Below, piece by piece: positions 7,674 through 13,444 of a stretch of DNA of 43,410 nucleotides. Every line of letters starts with the position of its first letter. Position 1 is the first letter of the stretch. This stretch comes from Acidovorax sp. Lineage in GTDB: Bacteria > Pseudomonadota > Gammaproteobacteria > Burkholderiales > Burkholderiaceae_C. The notes under the pieces are model-generated. The model did no database searches. It had not been told where the DNA came from and was given only the letters and a program-made list of their open reading frames with translations. A program made the translations under genes and the position numbers. The stretch is taken from assembly GCF_021287135.1 (NCBI RefSeq), contig NZ_JAJTBB010000062.1, positions 1-43,410 on the forward strand, in the 5' to 3' direction.

Positions 7674-9953
7674 ATGAACGCGGTGCTTAAATCACCTTCT
7701 GCAACGCAGCCCTCCGGGGGCGAAACCACCTCGGCAGGCGGCCTCTCGGCCGCTGCGGCGGCGGCCAACGCGGCTGCGGCCAGCTTTGCAGCACTCACTG
7801 ACAGCCTCGATTACCTGGACGCCGCGGGCATCGAACAGGTGCGCCAGGCCTACCGCTTCGCCGATGAGGCCCACCTGGGGCAGTTGCGCAACAGCGGCGA
7901 GCCCTACATCACCCACCCCATCGCCGTGGCCGCCCAATGCGCCATGTGGAAGCTGGACGCCCAGGCGCTGATGGCGGCCCTGCTGCACGACGCAATGGAA
8001 GATTGCGGCGTGACCAAGGCCGACCTGATCGACCGCTTTGGCGCCCCCGTGGCCGAACTGGTCGATGGATTGACCAAGCTGGACAAGCTGCAGTTCAATA
8101 CCCGCGAAGAGAATCAGGCAGAGTCCTTCCGCAAGATGCTGCTGGCCATGGCCCGCGATGTGCGCGTGATCCTGATCAAGCTGGCCGACCGCACGCACAA
8201 CATGCGCACGCTGTCGGACATGCCGCGCAGCAAGTGGGGGCGCATTGCCTCCGAAACGCTGGACATCTACGCCCCCATCGCGCACCGGCTGGGCCTGAAC
8301 CAGACGTACCGCGAACTGCAGGACCTCGCGTTCAGGCATCTGCACCCCTGGCGCTACGCGACGCTGTCCAAGGCCGTCAACAAGTCGCGCAACCGCCGGC
8401 GCGACCTGGTGCAGAAGGTGCAAAACGAGGTCGACGCGGCGTTTGCCAAGATCGGCATGAACGTGCGATTGGCGGGCCGGGAAAAGACGCTCTACGCCAT
8501 CTACCAGAAGATGCACCTCAAGCACCTGAGCTTTGCCCAGGTGACCGACATCTACGGATTCCGGGTGATTGTCCCCACCGTCACGGATTGCTACACGGCG
8601 CTGGGCGTGCTGCACCAGATGTACAAGCCCGTGCCGGGCAAGTTCAAGGACCATATCGCCATCGCCAAGCTCAACGGCTACCAGTCGCTGCACACGACGC
8701 TGGTGGGTCCCTCGGGCGTGAACATCGAGTTCCAGATGCGCACCGACGAGATGCACGTGATCGCCGAGGCCGGCGTGGCGGCGCACTGGCTCTACAAGGC
8801 CCAGGACGGCGAGGGCACGGCCGCCGAACGGCTGGGGACCAAGTGGCTGCAATCGCTGCTGGACATTCAGAACGAAACCCGCGATGCGGCCGAGTTCTGG
8901 GACCACGTCAAGGTCGACCTGTTCCCCGACGCCGTCTATGTGTTCACCCCCAAGAGCCAGATCATGGCACTGCCGCGCGGGGCCACGGTGGTGGACTTTG
9001 CGTATGCCATCCACAGCAACGTGGGCAACCGCACCACCGCCGCCAAGATCAATAACGAGCAGGTCCCCCTGCGAACCGAACTCAAGAACGGCGACGTGGT
9101 GGAAATCATCACGGAAGCGGCTTCCACCCCCAACCCGGCGTGGCTGGGCTTTGTGCGCACGGGCCGCGCACGCTCCAAGATCCGGCACTACCTGAAAACG
9201 CTGGCCCAGACGGAATCAGAAGGGCTGGGAGAAAAGCTGCTGACCCAGGCCCTGCGCGCCGAAGGCCTGGAACAGCTGCCGCCCCTGAATGCGGAAACCC
9301 AGCCCCTGTGGGACAAGCTGCTGCGCTTTACCGGCAACCGTTCTCGCAGCGAACTCATGACGGACCTGGGCCTGGGCAAGCGCATCGCCAGCATCGTGGC
9401 CAAGCGCCTCATGGTGCTGATGTCCGAGCATGGCCACCGGCCGGATGCGCTGCTGATGTCCCGCGAGCGCTACACCTCCCACGAAACCCTGTCCCAGGGC
9501 GCCGTGACGTTGGACGGCAGCGAGAACGCTTCGGTGCAGTACGCGCACTGTTGCCGCCCCGTTCCGGGCGACAGCATCGTGGGCTACCTGGGGCGCGGCG
9601 AAGGCTTGGTCGTGCACAACGCGCACTGCACCGTGGCCAAGCGGCTGCAGCACAAGGACAGCGAACGCTTCATCGCCGTGGATTGGGCCGACGAGCCCAC
9701 GCGCCTTTTTGAAACCGGCGTGGTGGTCACGGTGAACAATGGCAAAGGCGTGCTCGCCCGGGTGGCGGCGCAACTGGCCAATTCCGAGGCGGACATCACC
9801 CACGTCGACATGGACGACGACGCTGCGCTGGACACCATCGATCTGCGGTTCGTCATCGCCGTGCGCGACCAGGCCCACCTGGAATCCGCGCTGCGCAACC
9901 TGCGCCGCACCCAGGCCGTCATCCGCGCGGCGCGGATCACTCCGCAGGCCTGA
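7674..9953 (+). CDS. spoT: Bifunctional (p)ppGpp synthetase/hydrolase SpoT/RelA
   Basis: 759 residues. The enzyme makes and destroys the alarmone (p)ppGpp. The domain order is that of long RSH proteins: an Ala/Ser-rich N-terminal extension (about 1-45); an HD hydrolase domain with His81 (Y-I-T-H-P) and the H-D pair at 105-106 followed by A-M-E-D; a synthetase domain with G-R-E-K-T-L-Y-A-I-Y near residue 265 and G-Y-Q-S-L-H-T-T; a TGS domain starting V-Y-V-F-T-P-K; a zinc-finger-like region with the C-C-R-P-V-P-G-D motif; and a C-terminal ACT domain. Intact HD residues suggest that hydrolysis is active. Long antisense frames over this gene are GC artefacts. Confidence 0.95.
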   Translation: MNAVLKSPSATQPSGGETTSAGGLSAAAAAANAAAASFAALTDSLDYLDAAGIEQVRQAYRFADEAHLGQLRNSGEPYITHPIAVAAQCAMWKLDAQALMAALLHDAMEDCGVTKADLIDRFGAPVAELVDGLTKLDKLQFNTREENQAESFRKMLLAMARDVRVILIKLADRTHNMRTLSDMPRSKWGRIASETLDIYAPIAHRLGLNQTYRELQDLAFRHLHPWRYATLSKAVNKSRNRRRDLVQKVQNEVDAAFAKIGMNVRLAGREKTLYAIYQKMHLKHLSFAQVTDIYGFRVIVPTVTDCYTALGVLHQMYKPVPGKFKDHIAIAKLNGYQSLHTTLVGPSGVNIEFQMRTDEMHVIAEAGVAAHWLYKAQDGEGTAAERLGTKWLQSLLDIQNETRDAAEFWDHVKVDLFPDAVYVFTPKSQIMALPRGATVVDFAYAIHSNVGNRTTAAKINNEQVPLRTELKNGDVVEIITEAASTPNPAWLGFVRTGRARSKIRHYLKTLAQTESEGLGEKLLTQALRAEGLEQLPPLNAETQPLWDKLLRFTGNRSRSELMTDLGLGKRIASIVAKRLMVLMSEHGHRPDALLMSRERYTSHETLSQGAVTLDGSENASVQYAHCCRPVPGDSIVGYLGRGEGLVVHNAHCTVAKRLQHKDSERFIAVDWADEPTRLFETGVVVTVNNGKGVLARVAAQLANSEADITHVDMDDDAALDTIDLRFVIAVRDQAHLESALRNLRRTQAVIRAARITPQA

Positions 9954-9987
9954 ACCCCAGCGGCCCGGAAGCCTGCCGCAGTGCAGC

Positions 9988-10548
9988 TCAGCCGGCGCTG
10001 CGCTGAGGGTATTGCACCCCGACGACTTCCAGGCTTCGCGTTCCGCCCGGCGTGGGCAGTTGCACCTCGTCGCCGACGCGCGCCTTGAGCAAGGCGCGGG
10101 CCACCGGGGAAACCCAGCTCACTTGCGCTTCACGGCTGTCGGCCTCGTCAATGCCCAGGATGGTGATGGTGCGCTCCACATCCTCGTCGTCCACGTAGGT
10201 CACCGTCGCGCCGAAAAAGACCTGGTCGCTGCCCGCATGCAGGCTCGGGTCCACCACTTCGGCAATCTCCAGGCGCTTGGTCAGGAAGCGGATGCGCCGG
10301 TCAATTTCACGCAACCGCTTCTTGCCGTACAGATAGTCGCCGTTTTCCGAACGGTCGCCATTGCTGGCCGCCCAGTGCACCGCGTCCACCACCTTGGGCC
10401 GCTCGTTGTCCATGAGGTCCAGCAACTCATCCCGCAAACGGGCGTAGCCCGCGGGGGTGATGTAGTTCTTGCCGCCGGCAGGAATGGGCGGCAGCGCCAG
10501 CTCCTCGTCGTCGGCCCCGTCGGTTTCCTTGGTAAAAGCCTTGCTCAT
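9988..10548 (-). CDS. greB: Transcription elongation factor GreB
   Basis: 186 residues from ATG 10548. GreB rescues backtracked RNA polymerase by inserting its coiled coil into the secondary channel and stimulating transcript cleavage. The N-terminal coiled coil carries the acidic tip motif (G-D-R-S-E-N-G-D-Y-x-Y-G-K-K-R-L-R-E-I-D), followed by R-R-I-R-F-L-x-K-R-L. The C-terminal FKBP-like domain has F-G-A-T-V-T-Y and S-W-V-S-P-V-A-R-A-L-L. The W-A-A-S-N-G-D-R-S-E-N and Y-G-K-K-R features favour GreB over GreA. A 17-codon upstream extension was rejected. The gene is convergent with spoT and is the last intact host gene before the prophage. Confidence 0.94.
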   Translation of the reverse strand: MSKAFTKETDGADDEELALPPIPAGGKNYITPAGYARLRDELLDLMDNERPKVVDAVHWAASNGDRSENGDYLYGKKRLREIDRRIRFLTKRLEIAEVVDPSLHAGSDQVFFGATVTYVDDEDVERTITILGIDEADSREAQVSWVSPVARALLKARVGDEVQLPTPGGTRSLEVVGVQYPQRSAG

Positions 10549-10587
10549 CGCCAATCTCCCGATAAGCGCAAAGCGCTGAACAAATGA

Positions 10588-10617
10588 AAAAGCCTGCAAT
10601 CTTTCGATTGCAGGCTT
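10588..10617 (-). terminator. Terminator of the tRNA-Arg transcript
   Basis: An 11-bp perfect stem (AAGCCTGCAAT / ATTGCAGGCTT) has loop CTTTCG. On the minus strand it is followed by TTTTT, so it ends leftward transcription coming from the tRNA-Arg locus just to the right. It was left on the host side when the phage integrated. Confidence 0.85.
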
Positions 10618-10624
10618 TCAACAT

Positions 10625-10669
10625 TGGTGCGGCTGGCAGGAATCGAACCCACGACCCCTTGGTTCGTAG
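10625..10669 (-). other. attL: 3' fragment of tRNA-Arg(ACG)
   Basis: On the minus strand this reads as the anticodon loop CTACGAA, stem CCAAG, variable bases, a T-arm with GTTCGATT, acceptor strand CAGCCGC, discriminator A and CCA. That is the 3' 45 bases of a tRNA with anticodon ACG, hence tRNA-Arg. The 5' half is missing: the bases before the loop (AGGCTAA) cannot pair with CCAAG, and no D-arm is present. Phages that integrate in tRNA genes carry a copy of the 3' part, rebuild the gene at one end and strand the original 3' part at the other. This is the stranded copy, and the break at about 10,669 marks the left prophage end. Confidence 0.88.
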
Positions 10670-10832
10670 TTAGCCTGCCGCCTGCAAGTCGTTGATTTTA
10701 CACAGCTAAAGGCCGTCCGTTCCGACGCATTGTGTACCGTCATGTACAGCAGTTTTAATGCGGATCCCCCGGTTTTCCCCATGGGATGAGCTATAGCGTC
10801 GCATACCAAAGCAATACGCACCAACTCAAAAC

Positions 10833-10850
10833 ACTGTATGCTTTTTCAGT
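10833..10850. promoter_or_regulatory. LexA-like dyad upstream of the attL-proximal gene
   Basis: ACTGTATGCTTTTTCAGT differs by one base from the SOS box pattern CTGT-N8-ACAG (here CTGT-N8-TCAG) and has ACTG/CAGT ends. It lies 15 bp before the start of the small plus-strand gene. A second dyad, TGTAC-N6-GTACA, is at 10,733-10,748. Both could be operators; neither is proven. Confidence 0.3.
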
Positions 10851-10865
10851 ATTTTGAGGTGGCGC

Positions 10866-11171
10866 ATGTACTGCACGGTTTACAGACTCTACGACGGCCA
10901 GGGCAACCGCCTGCACAACGACGTGGCCAAGGCTAACGGGCAAACCGGCTGGCTGGTGTACCGGCTCAAGCGCCCGCAGAACGGCCAGCCATTTCGCCAC
11001 GCGCTGCTGCTGCCCAAAGAAGGGGCGCCCGACCATCCCGCAGTGCTTCCAACGCTCGAACACGCGCAGCTGCGGATGCTGCAGGGTGGGATGCGCCTTA
11101 CAGGCCAGGACTTTGATGCACACCACCGCTATCTGAAACAGGCCTGGTGGGTGATTCCGACGCTCGTCTAG
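10866..11171 (+). CDS. Hypothetical protein, attL-proximal moron-type gene
   Basis: 101 residues from ATG 10866, which has a good ribosome binding site (GAGGT, six bases upstream). The protein starts M-Y-C-T-V-Y-R-L-Y and includes a G-W-L-V-Y-R-L-K-R motif and a Trp-rich end (Q-A-W-W-V-I-P-T-L-V). It is mixed polar with no signal peptide, membrane segment or known motif that I recognise. It is transcribed against the lysis genes, lies alone between the lysis cassette and the attachment site, and has its own upstream dyads. This is the classic place for accessory genes expressed from the prophage. Function is unknown. Confidence 0.7.
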   Translation: MYCTVYRLYDGQGNRLHNDVAKANGQTGWLVYRLKRPQNGQPFRHALLLPKEGAPDHPAVLPTLEHAQLRMLQGGMRLTGQDFDAHHRYLKQAWWVIPTLV

Positions 11172-11293
11172 CCCTTGGCCGACCACTCCCCAAGCCCGGC
11201 CGCAAGCGCGTGCATGGCCAGCTTGAGCATGCGCTTGTACTTGACCGGGGCGCCCGGCCTTGCGGACCCGAGGCGCTGAGCTGGCGGGCGCAC
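11168..11293 (-). CDS. Possible 41-residue protein after Rz
   Basis: A GTG directly after the Rz stop codon opens a 41-codon frame ending in TAG at 11168-11170. The second half (K-Y-K-R-M-L-K-L-A-M-H-A-L-A-A-G-L-G-E-W-S-A-K-G) would be a basic amphipathic helix, unlike the low-complexity shadow frames. The frame's stop overlaps the stop of the convergent gene. Evidence is only coding-like composition and coupling to Rz; an inner Met may be the real start. Uncertain. Confidence 0.3.
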   Translation of the reverse strand: MRPPAQRLGSARPGAPVKYKRMLKLAMHALAAGLGEWSAKG

Positions 11294-11833
11294 TCATTCG
11301 GTCAGCGCCCGGTCGTTGACGATGACCCGCTTGAGGGTGCGGATCTCGTCGGCATGTTTTTCAGCCGCGCTTGCGAATTCTTCCGCCTGTCTGTCAGCTT
11401 CGTCGTATAGCTCCCCGAGGGTGGCGGCTCTATCTCGACAATCGCTGATGGCAGCGGCGACGCTTTGGGCTTCTCCCCCACCACAGGCGGCGGCAAAGGC
11501 TCTGACCTGGTCGCGCAAGCGCTCACCATCAGCAGCGGCAGCAGCCAGAGCAGCAGCGCGGGCACGTTCTTGTTTTGCATGGGCATCGGCTATCTCCTGT
11601 TGATTGCGTGCGTGGATTTCGTTTCGACGGAAGGTCGCGCGGGCATCGTCCAGAGCCACACGCATGCGTTCGGCGTTCTCCCGGGCGCGTGAGGTCTGCT
11701 CGGCCGACAAGGCGCTGCGCGACTTCTCGGCATCGAGCCGGGCCTCGTAGACCTGGAAGCCGAGGTAGATGGACAGCGCCAGCAGGGCCAGCGCCAGGGC
11801 CTGGAAGCCATAGGCTTTGATCTTGTCCAGCAT
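11294..11833 (-). CDS. Rz-like inner-membrane spanin subunit
   Basis: 179 residues. An N-terminal membrane anchor (about residues 9-27, A-L-A-L-A-L-L-A-L-S-I-Y-L) is followed by a long Ala/Glu/Arg-rich coiled-coil-like periplasmic region, with a small Cys-containing segment around residue 115 (A-A-C-G-G-G). This is the layout of phage Rz i-spanins, which, with the Rz1 lipoprotein, fuse inner and outer membranes at lysis. A second frame inside it encodes a matching Rz1. The start overlaps the stop of the upstream DUF6527 gene by one base (TGATG), indicating coupling. Some databases may list this type as DUF2514. Confidence 0.8.
   Translation of the reverse strand: MLDKIKAYGFQALALALLALSIYLGFQVYEARLDAEKSRSALSAEQTSRARENAERMRVALDDARATFRRNEIHARNQQEIADAHAKQERARAAALAAAAADGERLRDQVRAFAAACGGGEAQSVAAAISDCRDRAATLGELYDEADRQAEEFASAAEKHADEIRTLKRVIVNDRALTE
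11302..11586 (-). CDS. Rz1-like outer-membrane spanin lipoprotein (nested in Rz)
   Basis: 94 residues in a different frame wholly inside the Rz gene, as in lambda. There is a hydrophobic signal (L-L-L-W-L-L-P-L-L-M) with a lipobox V-S-A-C, so the mature protein starts at Cys24. The mature part is Pro-rich (P-L-P-P-P and E-P-P-P), a hallmark of Rz1 proteins, though longer than lambda Rz1. It should sit in the outer membrane and contact Rz across the periplasm. Nested coding explains the unusual composition of both products. Confidence 0.78.
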   Translation of the reverse strand: MPMQNKNVPALLLWLLPLLMVSACATRSEPLPPPVVGEKPKASPLPSAIVEIEPPPSGSYTTKLTDRRKNSQARLKNMPTRSAPSSGSSSTTGR

Positions 11834-12174
11834 CACGCCTCCAGTTCCGGCAAGTCCACCGTCTGCCCAGCCAGCGCATGGTTGCTGTCGGTGAGGAACT
11901 GGATGCGACCATCCGTCACGAACGAATGGCACACGTTGGGCAGCGGCTTGCCGTCTTCCCCACGCTCCCATTCGCCATTCCATTTGCCATCCGGCCCCAA
12001 CTTGACCTTCAGGCCCTTTGCGAGGATGGAGGGCGCCAACGTGGGCCGCTCGATGTCTCCGTTGAACGACCACGCATTGGCGCCGGTCACCGGCAGGCAG
12101 TGATCTTGACCACAGCCGGGGCAATGGAAGGAAACATAGCGCTGGCCCTCAAAGTCTGCATCGATACGCGGCAT
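11833..12174 (-). CDS. DUF6527 family protein in the lysis cassette
   Basis: 113 residues. It has a zinc-ribbon-like C-P-G-C-G-x-x-H near residue 20, a W-S-F-N-G-x-x-x-x-P-T-L-x-P-S-I block and a C-H-S-F-V-x-D-G-x-I-x-F-L-x-D-S-x-H-x-L-A-G motif, matching my memory of DUF6527 proteins in many phages. The biochemical role is unknown to me; the Cys/His pattern suggests metal binding. It is coupled to Rz (TGATG) and follows the transglycosylase gene by two bases, so it is co-expressed with lysis functions. Confidence 0.75.
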   Translation of the reverse strand: MPRIDADFEGQRYVSFHCPGCGQDHCLPVTGANAWSFNGDIERPTLAPSILAKGLKVKLGPDGKWNGEWERGEDGKPLPNVCHSFVTDGRIQFLTDSNHALAGQTVDLPELEA

Positions 12175-12176
12175 GG

Positions 12177-13133
12177 CTACACTCCCAGCCACTGCGCATA
12201 ACGCCAGCGCCTGGGCTCCAACAGAACGGTGGCGCGCACGTGGGCGCGATTGATCTCGACGGCGCTGGCACCGTAGCCCTGCCACTTGGCGCGGCTCTTG
12301 TTGCTGTGGTGTTCCACGTGGCCGAACCACTGCGCCGGGTCACACCCAGCCGTAAGAGCGCAAAGCTGCCGCTCTTGCTGCACACCGCCAAGGCCGCCGT
12401 TGTAGGCTGCATCGCAAAACGCCAGGCGGGCCATGTCGTCATCGATGCCCAGCTGCTGAAATCGCCGGTGACAGTCGCGCAGCTTGACCAGGATGGCGCG
12501 CACGCCCAGGTCAGCACGGGTGTACACGTTGTCCCAGGTCAGTTCCTGCAGAGCGCGCGGGTCCATGGCCACGGTCTCTGCCAGGGCGTCAAAGCGCAAG
12601 GCGCCAGATGCCCCCCAGGCCCGCGTGATCTGGCCCAGGCCTGCGCCCTCTTCCCGGCTGGTCTTGAGCCTCGCCGCCGTGCTCCAGCAGTTTCGGTGCT
12701 CCAGGCTGATGCAGCTCTCTTTCTCGATCAGCGCGCCCACGTAGCTGCGCCGGGGCACCTGCGGCCAGTGCTGATCAATCTCCTGCGTCACCAGGGGCGC
12801 CAGCGCCTGTGCAGCGGCCGGCACGGGCTGCGCTCGCGCGAAGCCGACGAACGCCAGCACCAGCGCGCCAGACAGGATGCACAGGCCCAGGAAGGCCAGC
12901 CCTGCGCCGATGGGGTGCTGCAGGGCCTTGAGCCACGCCTCCCGGCCGTGGGCGTAGTCGTACAGCGCTTTGCGCGCGCTGTGCGCCAGCGCCACGCAGA
13001 TGGCGGTCCACGACAGCCACAGCAGCTTGACCAGCGGGTCGCGCCAACCATCGGGGCCGAATGAGTTGAGGGCAATGACTGCCAGGGGCAGCATCAATAC
13101 TGCCCACCAGCGCCAGCGCTTCAGGGGGTTCAT
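12177..13133 (-). CDS. Membrane-anchored transglycosylase (holin-endolysin-like)
   Basis: 318 residues from ATG 13133. The N-terminal 100 residues carry three hydrophobic segments (about 9-24, 34-52, 76-98) separated by basic loops. The rest is soluble and resembles a lytic transglycosylase: E-K-E-S-C near residue 139 as the likely catalytic Glu, E-G-A-G-L-G-Q-I-T at 162-170 and Y-N-G-G-L-G-G near the end. No separate holin gene was found in the cassette, so the membrane part may serve that role, or the protein may be delivered as a membrane-tethered lysin. The start was chosen because it gives a clean membrane N-terminus; the longer frame adds unrelated residues. Confidence 0.75.
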   Translation of the reverse strand: MNPLKRWRWWAVLMLPLAVIALNSFGPDGWRDPLVKLLWLSWTAICVALAHSARKALYDYAHGREAWLKALQHPIGAGLAFLGLCILSGALVLAFVGFARAQPVPAAAQALAPLVTQEIDQHWPQVPRRSYVGALIEKESCISLEHRNCWSTAARLKTSREEGAGLGQITRAWGASGALRFDALAETVAMDPRALQELTWDNVYTRADLGVRAILVKLRDCHRRFQQLGIDDDMARLAFCDAAYNGGLGGVQQERQLCALTAGCDPAQWFGHVEHHSNKSRAKWQGYGASAVEINRAHVRATVLLEPRRWRYAQWLGV

Positions 13134-13161
13134 GGGGTTTCCTTTCGGGGTTACAGACGAC

Positions 13162-13192
13162 AAAAAGCCCGCCGGTGTTGCCACGGGCGGGC
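13162..13192 (-). terminator. Terminator between tail genes and lysis cassette
   Basis: GCCCGCC (13167-13173) pairs with GGCGGGC (13186-13192). On the minus strand the hairpin is followed by TTTTT, a strong intrinsic terminator. It separates the tail gene operon from the lysis genes, so lysis expression needs read-through, antitermination or its own promoter in the 30 bp before 13133. Confidence 0.8.
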
Positions 13193-13218
13193 GCGGATGG
13201 GTTGCTGTGGATGTGGTG

Positions 13219-13440
13219 CTAGATCTCGATCTCAACCACGGGGAGCGCGGGCGCTGTGCTCTCGATCACGCCGTCACGCACAAACACGCGCTGGCCTACC
13301 GGGGCCTCACCGCGCACCTGCGCGATGCCGCCGTCCTGCAGTTCGACGGTGGACAGGCCATCCGCGCTGGCGGTCACTTTGCCAATGAGCAGCGGGGCGT
13401 CCGGGAAGATTTCTTTGAACAGTGCGATAGGGTTTTTCAT
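13219..13440 (-). CDS. Small phage protein, tail-end of the tail operon
   Basis: 73 residues starting M-K-N-P-I-A-L-F-K-E-I-F. Beta-rich and acidic, with G-K-V-T-A-S-A-D-G, L-Q-D-G-G and V-R-G-E-x-P-V-G-Q-R-V-F-V-R-D-G stretches; this resembles small oligonucleotide-binding-like or beta-barrel accessory proteins found after phage tail-tip genes. No catalytic motif. It lies four bases downstream of the WQ-repeat tail protein and just before the terminator, so it is the last gene of the tail operon. Function unknown. Confidence 0.65.
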   Translation of the reverse strand: MKNPIALFKEIFPDAPLLIGKVTASADGLSTVELQDGGIAQVRGEAPVGQRVFVRDGVIESTAPALPVVEIEI

Positions 13441-13444
13441 GGCA

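Noticed and set aside
7692-9188. Minus-strand 498-codon frame over spoT
   Set aside because: Antisense shadow of a fully recognisable RSH enzyme, with His/Gln/Val-rich meaningless sequence.
10670-10760. Complete tRNA at the prophage left end
   Set aside because: No D-arm or 5' acceptor strand is present beyond the anticodon loop; only the 3' half remains.
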